From the NCBI GenBank assembly GCA_903882935.1, contig CAIRZB010000028.1, positions 1 through 64,000 on the forward strand: a DNA stretch of 64,000 nt, read 5' to 3'. Positions 45,784-54,967 of the stretch are shown in pieces. The notes beneath the pieces were generated by a model that made no database searches, had not been told where the DNA came from, and saw only the letters and a program-made list of their open reading frames with translations. The DNA comes from an uncultured Parafilimonas sp. (GTDB lineage Bacteria > Bacteroidota > Bacteroidia > Chitinophagales > Chitinophagaceae). Each line of letters starts with the position of its first letter. The first letter of the stretch is position 1. The translations under genes were made by a program, and so were the position numbers.

Positions 45784-46698
45784 CTACCTATACTTACACG
45801 TGGCATTATCCGCCTTTATGTAATACGACTTATAGTTCAATGCCTTTTTATCCATACAGCCCTGTAGGTTAAGCAGTTCCACTTTGCGAAACTCAACTGG
45901 GTGGCTTTCGGCCTGCAAGGCAATATAGCCAGCAGTTAATGGTGAGCCTGCTTTTTGTATCCAAGCCAGGGAGTCTGCGCCAAAGCCGCCGGTAGTCCAA
46001 GTCATGCCGCTGTTAACAAACCCACCGCCCACATGCGGCTTTTCGTAACTAAGCACCGTGTCGCCATTTACAAGGTGGTATATAACAGAGTCGCCCAGCA
46101 CCACAGCCTCCACACTAACCCATTCGTTGGCCATGCAGTTGCGCGATTTACTGTCAATGCAATGCTGGTAATTGGTTTTGCCCATTTGGTTAACCTCGGT
46201 GCCGGGTGTGCAAAGGTTGCCGTTGGGCCGTTTAACCAACGAGTCGCTGGCAAGCAACTGAAACTCCAGCGAAACAGGGAACAACTGGTTTAATGACAGC
46301 GAGGCAGCCGACTGCGAGTGTACCATAACGCCACTGTTAAGGTACGCATAGTCTGGCCCGCCGGTTAATTGCTTGCCGTAAAAGCGGTAATCCACCAGCA
46401 CTTTATAGTAGCTGTAAGGCTGCCGGTAATACAGGTGGCCAAACTCGTGGGTAAATTTTTTAAAGCCGCTGTAATCAACCACAATCATGCCGTCTTTCAC
46501 ATAAAAGTTGTTGTTTAAGTTATAGTTGAGTGGGTAGCCAGCAATTTTAATATCCCAGCCGGTGAGGTCCTTGTTGTTAAAAAGTTGCACCCATTCTTCC
46601 TTTGAAGTATTGCGGGGCTTTTCGGCTGCGGGTTTATACGACATGAGGATAATTAAAAACGCTAGGGCAGCCAACCGGTTAAATTTCATATCAATCAT
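45784..46698 (-). CDS. DUF1080 (3-keto-disaccharide hydrolase-like) exported protein
   Basis: The 304-residue protein starts with a signal sequence (MIDMKFNRLAALAFLIILMS; the ATG at 46689, giving MKFNRLAAL, is an equally good start). The mature part reads EEWVQLFNNKDLTGWDIKI...VKDGMIVVDYSGFKKF, the DUF1080 pattern (concanavalin-like lectin/glucanase fold; some members hydrolyse 3-keto-disaccharides). SGVMVHSQ and ADSLAWIQKAGSPLTAGYIALQAESHPVEFRKVEL are typical. The last 25 residues (GCMDKKALNYKSYYIKADNA and a final Cys) are a short Cys-bounded GCxDxxAxNY motif appended after the domain. It is probably involved in carbohydrate utilisation and is expressed alone. Confidence 0.8.
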   Translation of the reverse strand: MIDMKFNRLAALAFLIILMSYKPAAEKPRNTSKEEWVQLFNNKDLTGWDIKIAGYPLNYNLNNNFYVKDGMIVVDYSGFKKFTHEFGHLYYRQPYSYYKVLVDYRFYGKQLTGGPDYAYLNSGVMVHSQSAASLSLNQLFPVSLEFQLLASDSLVKRPNGNLCTPGTEVNQMGKTNYQHCIDSKSRNCMANEWVSVEAVVLGDSVIYHLVNGDTVLSYEKPHVGGGFVNSGMTWTTGGFGADSLAWIQKAGSPLTAGYIALQAESHPVEFRKVELLNLQGCMDKKALNYKSYYIKADNATCKYR

Positions 46699-46869
46699 TT
46701 AAGTAATAAATATATGCCACTAATGGTATCCACCGTGGTAATAGTGCAGTTATTTATTACAGGCACTGCCAATTAAGCGCTTTTGCCGGGGGTAGGTGTT
46801 ATGAAATATAAATGGCCCCCTCCCCAAACATATTCCCTATATAATAAGTAGACTATTACCTGCTTTTCT

Positions 46870-46877
46870 TATTTTTG
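46870..46877 (+). promoter_or_regulatory. Antiporter promoter -7 box (TATTTTTG)
   Basis: TATTTTTG matches TAnnTTTG exactly, 37 nt before the ATG at 46915. No clear -33 element is visible. Confidence 0.55.
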
Positions 46878-46914
46878 CGCCCAACCTGCAAGCAGGTGTT
46901 AAAAATAGCGGCAT

Positions 46915-48216
46915 ATGGTTTCAAAACTCAGCTCGGCAGAAATTTTAAACTTCCTAGTCATTATTACCATTATACTTATTTCTGCGCGTTTGCTGGGCGA
47001 ACTTTGCCGTAAACTAAAGCAGCCCGTGGTGGTGGGCGAGGTATTGGCAGGCATCATCATAGGCCCCTCATTGTTTGGCTCTTTGTTTCCACAACTGTTC
47101 AACAAAATTTTTGTCAGCCAGCCACGTGCCTATGGCGCGTTTGACGGCTTGGCCAATGTGGGCATCATATTGCTAATGTTCTCAGCCGGCATAGAGGTTG
47201 ACCTAAAGCAAATTCGACAATACGGCAAGCAGGCGGCGTACATAAGCCTTACAGGGCTGCTTTTTCCGTTTGCCATCGGCTTTGGCACCGTATGGTTTTT
47301 TTACGACAGGCTTTTTCCCACACCGGCGGCCAGCCACTTAATACCGGCCTTGTTTGTGGGTACTGCACTATCTATCACGGCACTTTCAGTCATTGCTAAG
47401 GTGCTGATTGACATAGACATTATTAAAACCAAAGTGGGCAACCTTGTGCTAACGGCCGCCATGATTGACGATTTTTTGGGCTGGGTGCTTTTTTCGGTAA
47501 TTATGGCACTGCTCAACAAATCCACCGGGGCCGACGCGTATACGTCTGTGGGCTTGGTTTTGCTTTTTGTGGCCTTGATTATGACAGTAGGCAAATGGGG
47601 CGTAAACCAATTGCTAAAGCTTACCGAAAAGCATCTAAGCCTGCCGGGGGGCAGGATGACTGTAGGCGTTTGCCTTTGTTTTATTGCTGCTGTTATTACC
47701 GAATGGCTAGGCGTGCGCGGCATATTTGGTGCCTTTTTAATGGGCGTGGTGGTAGGCGACTCAAAGTACTTCCAAGAGCGCACCCAGAACATATTACAAC
47801 AGTTTGCCCTTAACGTGGCCGCGCCGCTGTTTTTTGCCTCTATTGGGCTGCGCATAAACTTCGTGACCAATTTTAACCTTGAGGTAGTGCTGATTATATT
47901 ATTGATTGCCAGCCTTGCCAAAATTGCCGGGGCAGTAATAGGCAGCAGGGCCAGTGGCATGCGCACCAACGAGAGCTATGCCGTTGCATTTGGCATGAAC
48001 GCCCGAGGGTCGCAGGAGCTGGTGCTTGGTTTGCTGGCACTACAGGCAAAAATAATAAACGAGCAAATTTTTGTAGGCTTAGTGGTTATGACATTGGTGA
48101 GCATAATTATTGCGGGCCCTTTGATGCGCCATTTTTTAGATAAGGATGTGGCGGCGGAGGCCAAAAAGAAAGGCATTGTTGTTGCCAGCAAAGTAGAGGA
48201 AGGCGTGCCAGTGTAA
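46915..48216 (+). CDS. Cation:proton antiporter, CPA2/Kef type
   Basis: The 433-residue membrane protein has about 12-13 spans and CPA2 features: VVVGEVLAGIIIGPSLFG (residues about 39-56), FSAGIEVDLKQI, LVLTAAMIDDFLGWVLFS with the paired acidic residues of the ion site, and FGMNARGSQELVLG in the C-terminal half. No RCK/TrkA-N regulatory domain follows, unlike KefB/C, so it is a Na+/H+ or K+/H+ antiporter core only. It has its own promoter box and a strong terminator at 48223-48256. Confidence 0.9.
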   Translation: MVSKLSSAEILNFLVIITIILISARLLGELCRKLKQPVVVGEVLAGIIIGPSLFGSLFPQLFNKIFVSQPRAYGAFDGLANVGIILLMFSAGIEVDLKQIRQYGKQAAYISLTGLLFPFAIGFGTVWFFYDRLFPTPAASHLIPALFVGTALSITALSVIAKVLIDIDIIKTKVGNLVLTAAMIDDFLGWVLFSVIMALLNKSTGADAYTSVGLVLLFVALIMTVGKWGVNQLLKLTEKHLSLPGGRMTVGVCLCFIAAVITEWLGVRGIFGAFLMGVVVGDSKYFQERTQNILQQFALNVAAPLFFASIGLRINFVTNFNLEVVLIILLIASLAKIAGAVIGSRASGMRTNESYAVAFGMNARGSQELVLGLLALQAKIINEQIFVGLVVMTLVSIIIAGPLMRHFLDKDVAAEAKKKGIVVASKVEEGVPV

Positions 48217-48222
48217 CAAAAA

Positions 48223-48256
48223 ACTATCACTGCAAAAACTGTTTTGCAGTGATAGT
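48223..48256. terminator. Terminator after the antiporter gene
   Basis: ACTATCACTGCAAAA (48223-48237) and its perfect complement (48242-48256) form a 15-bp stem with a 4-nt loop. A-rich flanks on both sides allow it to serve the convergent DoxX-like gene as well. Confidence 0.85.
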
Positions 48257-48283
48257 GCAAAAAAACGGCAGCATAACCAATGC

Positions 48284-48718
48284 TTAGGCTGTGGCCGGGG
48301 AACCGGCAATTGCATCGCTTTTCTTAAAAACAACCACCGGCCTTGTGTGTGCGGTGGCACCTATGTACAATACACAGCATGCCAGCGCAAGGTCTTGGAT
48401 CATGTTTAAGAAAGAGAGCGCTTTTAATTGCTTGTCGCTCAGCGAAAGATAGCCCTGCAAATGGATGGCCAGCGCAAAGGTTACCAACAAAAGGGCCAGT
48501 ACATAAGTTGCCAGCTTAACCTGCACATTAAATAAGATAGACAGTGCAGTGAGGATTAACAACGACCCCATAACATATACCCATAGATGGCTGCTGGGCA
48601 TGTAGCCCGGCACAAACAGGATAAGGTTTTCAGGATCAATGAAGTGAAAAACACCAAAAACTGCGATAACTATGGCAAACAATACTACTGCAACCCGGGA
48701 AATAAGTGTATTATCCAT
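48284..48718 (-). CDS. DoxX-like four-TM membrane protein
   Basis: The 144-residue protein has four hydrophobic spans (about 8-26, 44-62, 69-86, 105-122) and the segment FGVFHFIDPENLILFVPGYMP, resembling DoxX-family membrane proteins, which are linked to respiration or redox in some bacteria. The match is by pattern. It converges with the antiporter gene, sharing the terminator. Confidence 0.65.
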   Translation of the reverse strand: MDNTLISRVAVVLFAIVIAVFGVFHFIDPENLILFVPGYMPSSHLWVYVMGSLLILTALSILFNVQVKLATYVLALLLVTFALAIHLQGYLSLSDKQLKALSFLNMIQDLALACCVLYIGATAHTRPVVVFKKSDAIAGSPATA

Positions 48719-48937
48719 AACACCAGGTTTTAGAGTAAAAAGGTACGGGGTATTTTTGAAACACCAACCTTAAAAGTTAAATAAAATATAAATTTTAAGG
48801 TTTAGCCTAACAATAACGTTTGGCAAAACGGCCGCTGCTAATGTTTGCCGCCACCCCTGCAGGGTTTTGCCCGTTTGTACAATTTTACAGTATGCTAACC
48901 ATATTGCCCTACCTTAGCCATAGAAAAGAATAGTAAT

Positions 48938-50344
48938 ATGAAGATTGCTTTCCATGGTGCCGCCAGAACAGTTACTGGGTCAAAACATTTATTGACACTT
49001 GACAATGGCACACAAGTTTTATTGGACTGCGGCTTGTTTCAGGGCCTGGGCCGGGAAACATATATGCTGAATGAGCAATTTGGCTTTAACCCCCATCAAA
49101 TTAACTACCTGCTATTGTCGCACGCGCATATTGACCATTGCGGGCTTATACCCCGCTTGGTGAAGGAAGGCTTTACCGGAAAAATATTCTGCACGCCTGC
49201 CACCAGCGACCTGGCACAGGTTCTGCTGCTAGACTCCGCCGAAATACAACGGGATGATGCCCATTTTTTAAATAAAAGACGGGCCCGCCAAGGCCTGCCG
49301 CCGGAGCAGCCGTTGTACACGGTTGACGATGCAAAGGCAGCCTTTAAACAATTTACCCCTGTTGAATACGGCCATTGGTTTGAGATTGAGCCGGGCCTGC
49401 AGGTACTTTATACAGACGCAGGGCATATTATTGGCAGTGCCGCAGTACATGTGCGTGTAACGGAAGATGGCAAAACAACCCAAATAAGCTTTAGCGGAGA
49501 CGTAGGCCGGTACCGGGATGTAATTCTGCGGTCGCCCGATACTTTTCCCCAAGCCGACTACCTAATTATTGAGAGTACTTACGGGAACAGCCTGCACGAA
49601 GATATTGCCAACACGCCCGACACATTGCTCCGCTGGATTGAAAAAACCTGCGTGCAAAAAAAGGGGAAGCTGATTATACCCGCCTTTAGTGTTGGAAGAA
49701 CACAGGAATTGCTTTTTTTTCTAAACCAACTGAGCGAGGAAAGGCGCTTGCCCACCATACCGGTATATGTTGACAGCCCATTAAGCCAAGAAGCCACACA
49801 GGTAATAAAAAGCCACCCGGAGAACTACAATAAAGCGGTTAAGCACCTGCTGCAAACCGACCAGGACCCTTTTGACTTTGACGGGTTACGATTTATTAAA
49901 ACGGTGGATGAGAGTAAGCGGTTAAATGATATTACCCAGCCTTGCATAATTATTTCTGCCAGCGGCATGGCGGATGCAGGCAGGGTTACCCACCATATTG
50001 CCAACAATATTGGTAACCATAAAAATACCATTTTAATAGTGGGCTATTGCGAACCCCACTCACTGGGAGGCCGTTTGATGAATGGGGCAGAATATGTGTA
50101 CATTTTTGGCGAACAATATGCCGTGCAGGCAGAGGTGGGCGTAATGCGCAACATGAGCGCACATGGCGATTATAACGACTTATCACAGTTTTTGGCTTGC
50201 CAAAAGCCAGATTTGGTTAACACTGTGTTTATTGTTCACGGGGAGTATGCTGTGCAACAGGAATTTAAGAGCCGGTTGTTAAAAAAAGGGTTTAGGAATG
50301 TACAAGTACCCGAGCTGCACAGCGTTTTTGGCTTAAATTTTTAA
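48938..50344 (+). CDS. MBL-fold beta-CASP ribonuclease-like protein
   Basis: The 468-residue cytosolic protein has the metallo-beta-lactamase signature SHAHIDHCG (H62, H64, D66, H67), GHIIGSAAV, FSGDVGR, IIESTYGN, a beta-CASP insert (IIPAFSVGRTQELLFFL and IISASGMADAGRVTHHI) and the RMMBL C-terminal motif MSAHGDYNDLSQFL...VFIVHGE. This is the architecture of YSH1/CPSF73-like RNA exonucleases/endonucleases found across bacteria; the substrate is expected to be RNA. Length and motifs are complete. A TACCTTAG box at 48910-48917 precedes it. Confidence 0.9.
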   Translation: MKIAFHGAARTVTGSKHLLTLDNGTQVLLDCGLFQGLGRETYMLNEQFGFNPHQINYLLLSHAHIDHCGLIPRLVKEGFTGKIFCTPATSDLAQVLLLDSAEIQRDDAHFLNKRRARQGLPPEQPLYTVDDAKAAFKQFTPVEYGHWFEIEPGLQVLYTDAGHIIGSAAVHVRVTEDGKTTQISFSGDVGRYRDVILRSPDTFPQADYLIIESTYGNSLHEDIANTPDTLLRWIEKTCVQKKGKLIIPAFSVGRTQELLFFLNQLSEERRLPTIPVYVDSPLSQEATQVIKSHPENYNKAVKHLLQTDQDPFDFDGLRFIKTVDESKRLNDITQPCIIISASGMADAGRVTHHIANNIGNHKNTILIVGYCEPHSLGGRLMNGAEYVYIFGEQYAVQAEVGVMRNMSAHGDYNDLSQFLACQKPDLVNTVFIVHGEYAVQQEFKSRLLKKGFRNVQVPELHSVFGLNF

Positions 50345-50400
50345 AATATTTGTAGAAATGACAATAAAAAGTTTGGCCGAATAAAAAAAAATGTTAATGT

Positions 50401-50418
50401 TGTGCAAACGATTGTATA
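50401..50418. promoter_or_regulatory. Degenerate operator over the lacI start region
   Basis: TGTGCAAACGATTGTATA matches the perfect palindrome upstream of susC (TGTGCAAACGTTTGCACA) at 15 of 18 positions, with one half-site intact. Its place five bases before the lacI start codon suggests autoregulation. Confidence 0.55.
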
Positions 50419-50422
50419 ATAC

Positions 50423-51454
50423 TTGTCATACAAAACCACCATACAGGATATTGCCCGCGAGTTAAACCTCACATCTGCCACAATATCAAGGGCTTTGCAC
50501 AACAACCCTCGTATTAGTGAGCAAACCAAAAGGCTTGTGCTTGAAACGGCTAACCGCCTGCACTACCGGCGCAACAAAATCGCTTCCTCATTACGGTCGG
50601 GCAAATCGCATACTATCGGTGTAATTATTCCCAGCGCACAAATGAACTTTTTCGGCTCGGTGGTACACGGCATACAAAGCATAGCCAATACCAGCGGGTA
50701 CAGTATATTATTATACCAATCAGAAGAGTCGACTGAGTTGGAAATTAAGGCCATTGAAGCCTTTCTGGGTGCAAGGGTAGACGGTATTTTAGTATCCATC
50801 GCCAAAGGCACCACCGACTTTACCCATTTTACCGAACTTAAAAAACGGGGCATACCATTGGTGTTTTTTGACAGGACCAACGAAAGCCTGGACATATCAT
50901 CGGTGGTAATAAACGACTATAAAGGAGCATACAACGCAACGGAGCATTTAATAAATCAAGGTTACAAGCGTATTGCCCACGTATCGGGCCAACAGCACGT
51001 AAAGGGTTTTCACGATCGGTTGCTTGGCTACCAAGATGCTTTAAAAGCTAACGGCATTAAACCCTTGCCTGAATTTGTATACCATGGCAATATATCTATT
51101 GAAAGCGGGAGACTGGCGGCTGAGTATTTTTTGCAGTTACCCCAACCGCCAGACGCAGTATTTGCGGTAGAAGATTTTACAGCCTTGGGCGTGCTGCAGC
51201 AGTTAAAAGAGCATAAAATAAGCGTGCCGGGTAGTTTTGGTGTGGTTGGTTTTGCCAACGAGAGTTTTGGGGAGTACATAACCCCAGCCCTATCTACAGT
51301 TGACCAGCAAACTGTACAAATGGGCAGGGAGGCATTTAAAATGCTAATTGAACAAATTGAAGAAAAAAATGTTGCTTTAGATAAGGGCTTTATGGTTATT
51401 CTAGAGCCTGTGTTGCTGTGCCGGGAATCATCAGTTAGAGTAAACGATTGTTAA
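50423..51454 (+). CDS. LacI-family transcriptional regulator
   Basis: The 343-residue protein begins SYKTTIQDIARELNLTSATISRALHNNPRIS, a LacI HTH with hinge segment up to about residue 60, followed by a periplasmic-binding-protein-like effector domain (TIGVIIPSAQMNFFGSVVHGI, VDGILVSIAKG, IPLVFFDR, GYKRIAHVSG, PPDAVFAVEDFTALGVLQ). The only in-frame start near the HTH is a TTG at 50423; a TAA lies two codons upstream, so no upstream ATG is available. It lies 268 bp upstream of susC on the same strand. The susC palindrome and the degenerate copy over its own start make it the likely repressor of the SusCD locus and of itself. Confidence 0.9.
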   Translation: MSYKTTIQDIARELNLTSATISRALHNNPRISEQTKRLVLETANRLHYRRNKIASSLRSGKSHTIGVIIPSAQMNFFGSVVHGIQSIANTSGYSILLYQSEESTELEIKAIEAFLGARVDGILVSIAKGTTDFTHFTELKKRGIPLVFFDRTNESLDISSVVINDYKGAYNATEHLINQGYKRIAHVSGQQHVKGFHDRLLGYQDALKANGIKPLPEFVYHGNISIESGRLAAEYFLQLPQPPDAVFAVEDFTALGVLQQLKEHKISVPGSFGVVGFANESFGEYITPALSTVDQQTVQMGREAFKMLIEQIEEKNVALDKGFMVILEPVLLCRESSVRVNDC

Positions 51455-51558
51455 GCTTTGGACTATTGCATATTCTGCAAGGTCTTTTCATGTATCCAAC
51501 TAGAAAACGTGCGTAGGTAAATGTGGGCTTAAAAAAGGCACTTGCTAAATTGAACCAG

Positions 51559-51576
51559 TGTGCAAACGTTTGCACA
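51559..51576. promoter_or_regulatory. Perfect LacI-type operator upstream of susC
   Basis: TGTGCAAACGTTTGCACA is an 18-bp perfect palindrome with a central CG, as in LacI/GalR operators. It lies 147 bp upstream of the susC ATG and 104 bp after lacI. Confidence 0.75.
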
Positions 51577-51722
51577 AAATAACACTTAAATATTTACTAA
51601 AAGAATAAATAACCAAAAACCGAAGAATATGATAGTTGACGACACATGAAAACCCCGAAATTTCAGCCAAATGAAGTTTGGCAAAATAATTTTTTTAAAA
51701 ACCAATCTAAAACAGCTTGTAT

Positions 51723-54700
51723 ATGAGATATTATACTCTTTTTACGCGCTTTTTACAGTTACAAAAAGCGTCGTTTATCCTTTGTTTGTTTTTTTGTGCT
51801 ATTACGGCAGGCACGGCACATGCAAACCCATTTTTTAAACCTGCCGACAGGGAAGTTAAAGGCCGCATACTTGACGATAAAGGCGCGCCCTTGCCAAATG
51901 TAAGCGTAGTAGTTAAAGGCACCACTATCGGTGTAAATTCAGCCGAAGATGGAGGCTTTTCCATCCATGTGCCAGAAGGCAAAAACACTCTTGTGGTTTC
52001 CTCTATAGGCTTCCAAACACAAGAAGTAGAAGTAAAAAACACCAATAACGTTAGCGTTACATTGGCAAGCGGCACCGGCAGGCTTGATGATGTTGTGGTG
52101 GTTGGTTACGCTACCCAAAAAAGGGTTACCGTAACAGGTGCTGTTGCTGTTGTAAAAGGCACTGACCTGCAAAAATCGCCCACCGTTAACCTTTCAAACT
52201 CTCTAGCAGGCCGCCTGCCAGGCGTAACTGCTGTTAACGGCAGTGGCGAACCTGGTTATGATGGTTCTTCCATCCATATTCGCGGTTCCAATTCATTGGG
52301 TAGTACAGATGCCTTGATAGTTATTGACGGTGTGCCTGCCCGTGCTGGCGGTTTAGAACGTTTAAACCCTGCCGATGTGGAAAGCATGTCAGTACTAAAA
52401 GATGCCTCGGCTGCCATTTATGGTGCCCGTGCTGCCAATGGGGTTATACTTATTACTACCAAGCATGGCAAATTGGGCAAGCCCATGTTATCGTACAATT
52501 TTAACCAAGGATGGTCACAGCCAACTACTATACCAAAAATGCTTAACGCAGTAGAGTATACTACCATGGCTAACGAAATTGAACTATATAAGTTAGATCC
52601 TTCAAACTGGACTGCGGCAGCCGCTGCATATAAAAGCACAGGCAGCTATACCGACCAACAAGGCAATGTAAGCACTGCACCTTTTTCACCAGATGATATT
52701 AAGAAATATAAAGATGGTAGCGACCCTTGGTTGCACCCCAATACAGATTGGTTTAAGGCTACATTAAAACCCTGGTCTCCACAATCACGCCAAAACGTGC
52801 AGTTATCAGGCGGTAGCGAAAACGTAAAATACCTGGCTTCTATTGGTTACGAAAACCAGGATGCGTATTATAAAAATTCAGCAACAGGTTACAAACAATA
52901 CGATTTCCGTTTAAACCTAGATGCCAAGGTTAACAAGTACGTAAATGTATCCATTGGTGTTACAGGCCGCCAGGAAAACAGGTTCTTCCCCACCAAATCT
53001 GCCGGTGCTATTTTCAGGATGCTGATGCGTGGCTACCCAACCAAGAATGCCTACTGGCCAACCGGACAAGCTGCACCGGATATTGAAAATGGCGAGCAAC
53101 CAGTTGTTATCACTACCAACCAAACTGGCTATGACAAAGACACAAGGTATTACCTGCAAAGCAATGGTAAGATTGAAATAAACATACCTTGGATTGAAGG
53201 TTTGAAGATTACCGGTAATGTGGCTTTAGACAAATACATTCAACAAGGCAAAACATGGCAGAAACCTTGGTTTATTTATAACTTCAGCGGTTTTGAAGCC
53301 GATGGTAAAACCCCAATTTTAACAGCAGTTCAAAAAGGGCCTACCACTCAAGCTACGCTTAACCAATATACACAGGATCAGCTGAACTCCATGTTGGAAG
53401 CTATACTATCTTACAACCATACCTTCGGCGACCACGCGGTAACGTTTTTGGCTGGTGTAACTAAAGAAGAAGGCAATGCAAATTATTTCAATGCATTCCG
53501 TCAATACTTCCCTTCCACCACCATCGACCAATTGTTTGCAGGTAGCCAAACCAACCAGCAAGCAAACGGTGCAGCTTGGGAAAATGCCCGTTTAAACTAT
53601 TTTGGACGTGTAGGGTATAACTATAAAGAAAAATACCTACTTGAGTTCTTATGGCGTTATGATGGTTCATTTGACTTTCCTGCGGCAAAACGTTTTGGTT
53701 TCTTCCCTGGTATTACTGCAGGTTGGAGGGTTTCGGAAGAGAAATTCTTTAAACAGAACGTAACATTCTTAAATTCTTTAAAACTACGCGGTTCATGGGG
53801 TCAGTTGGGTAACGACAAACTGGTGTACAATGGCAATCAAGTTGACTACGGTTACTTGTCCACCTACGCTTACGGCACTTATGTTACAGGCAACCAAGTA
53901 TATTCAACTTTGCATGAAAACAACATAGGCAACCCTAACTTAACTTGGGAATTAGCCAACAACTACAACTTAGGTTTGGACGGTACTGCACTAAAAAACA
54001 AACTAAGCTTTGAGTTTGACGTTTTCCAAAACCACAGGTCAAGCATTTTATGGAAACCTAGTGGTGGTATTCCCGCAACAGCAGGCTTTGGTAACGCTGT
54101 ACCCCCAACCAACCTTGCAAAAGTGGACAATAAGGGCTATGAGTTTAACATAAACTACTCCGACAGGAAAGGCGATGTTAAATTTAACTTTGGTATTAAC
54201 GGCGGTTATTCAAAAAACAAAATTGTATTTTGGGATGAAACACCCGGCAGGCCAGTTTACCAACAGTCAACAGGACACCCGATACCAGACGATTTAAGCA
54301 ACCCCGACAATATGTTGCTTTATCAATACGACGGTGTGTTTGCCACACAAAAAGATGTGGATGCAAACAAATTGGATTATACAGGTGTTGGCGGCGCGGG
54401 CAAATTGTTCCCCGGCAGCATGAAATTTAAAGATGTTAACGGCGATGGTAAAATAGACGCCAACGACAGGGTAAGGAGCGATAAAAATGCACAGCCAACT
54501 TTCCAAGGCGGTATTATCCTCGGTGCATCTTATAAAAACTTCGACATCTCTATCCTGTTCCAGGGTGCTACCGGTGGCCAAGTGTTCTTCCAAACTGAGT
54601 CAGGTACAATTGGTAACTACACACAGTACTCCTACGACCATAGGTGGACTATTGACAAACCAAGTTCCGTTGATCCGCGTACAGTTGACAGAAATAACCA

Positions 54701-54956
54701 ATATTTCTCCAACCTCAACACGTATTACATGCTTAATACGAATTATATACGCTTGAAGAACCTTGAGCTTGGTTATACCCTGCCTACTTCACTTGCCAAA
54801 AAAGCAGGCATTGGCACGTTTAGGATATATGTAAGCGGCCTTAACCTAATTACATGGTCTAAGGAAAAAATATATGACCCTGAATCAACCAGCAGCAGCG
54901 GCCAGTATTATCCGCAGGCAAGGCTTATTAACACAGGTGTTTCAGTAACTTTTTAA
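51723..54956 (+). CDS. SusC/RagA-type TonB-linked outer-membrane transporter
   Basis: The preferred ATG at 51723 gives 1077 residues; a TTG two codons upstream extends the frame but is unlikely. A signal peptide (hydrophobic core around residues 18-32, ending AHA) leads to a carboxypeptidase-regulatory-like domain (EVKGRILDDKGAPLPNVSVV), the SusC-type plug (DDVVVVGYATQKR, IRGSNSLGSTDALIVIDGVP, LKDASAAIYGARAANGVIL) and a TonB-dependent barrel ending LINTGVSVTF. It imports a SusD-captured ligand, usually a glycan or peptide, across the outer membrane. It overlaps no gene and is followed by susD after 11 nt. The operator at 51559-51576 and the LacI gene suggest sugar-responsive control, but the ligand cannot be named. 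Confidence 0.95.
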   Translation: MRYYTLFTRFLQLQKASFILCLFFCAITAGTAHANPFFKPADREVKGRILDDKGAPLPNVSVVVKGTTIGVNSAEDGGFSIHVPEGKNTLVVSSIGFQTQEVEVKNTNNVSVTLASGTGRLDDVVVVGYATQKRVTVTGAVAVVKGTDLQKSPTVNLSNSLAGRLPGVTAVNGSGEPGYDGSSIHIRGSNSLGSTDALIVIDGVPARAGGLERLNPADVESMSVLKDASAAIYGARAANGVILITTKHGKLGKPMLSYNFNQGWSQPTTIPKMLNAVEYTTMANEIELYKLDPSNWTAAAAAYKSTGSYTDQQGNVSTAPFSPDDIKKYKDGSDPWLHPNTDWFKATLKPWSPQSRQNVQLSGGSENVKYLASIGYENQDAYYKNSATGYKQYDFRLNLDAKVNKYVNVSIGVTGRQENRFFPTKSAGAIFRMLMRGYPTKNAYWPTGQAAPDIENGEQPVVITTNQTGYDKDTRYYLQSNGKIEINIPWIEGLKITGNVALDKYIQQGKTWQKPWFIYNFSGFEADGKTPILTAVQKGPTTQATLNQYTQDQLNSMLEAILSYNHTFGDHAVTFLAGVTKEEGNANYFNAFRQYFPSTTIDQLFAGSQTNQQANGAAWENARLNYFGRVGYNYKEKYLLEFLWRYDGSFDFPAAKRFGFFPGITAGWRVSEEKFFKQNVTFLNSLKLRGSWGQLGNDKLVYNGNQVDYGYLSTYAYGTYVTGNQVYSTLHENNIGNPNLTWELANNYNLGLDGTALKNKLSFEFDVFQNHRSSILWKPSGGIPATAGFGNAVPPTNLAKVDNKGYEFNINYSDRKGDVKFNFGINGGYSKNKIVFWDETPGRPVYQQSTGHPIPDDLSNPDNMLLYQYDGVFATQKDVDANKLDYTGVGGAGKLFPGSMKFKDVNGDGKIDANDRVRSDKNAQPTFQGGIILGASYKNFDISILFQGATGGQVFFQTESGTIGNYTQYSYDHRWTIDKPSSVDPRTVDRNNQYFSNLNTYYMLNTNYIRLKNLELGYTLPTSLAKKAGIGTFRIYVSGLNLITWSKEKIYDPESTSSSGQYYPQARLINTGVSVTF

Positions 54957-54967
54957 ATTGATTTAGC

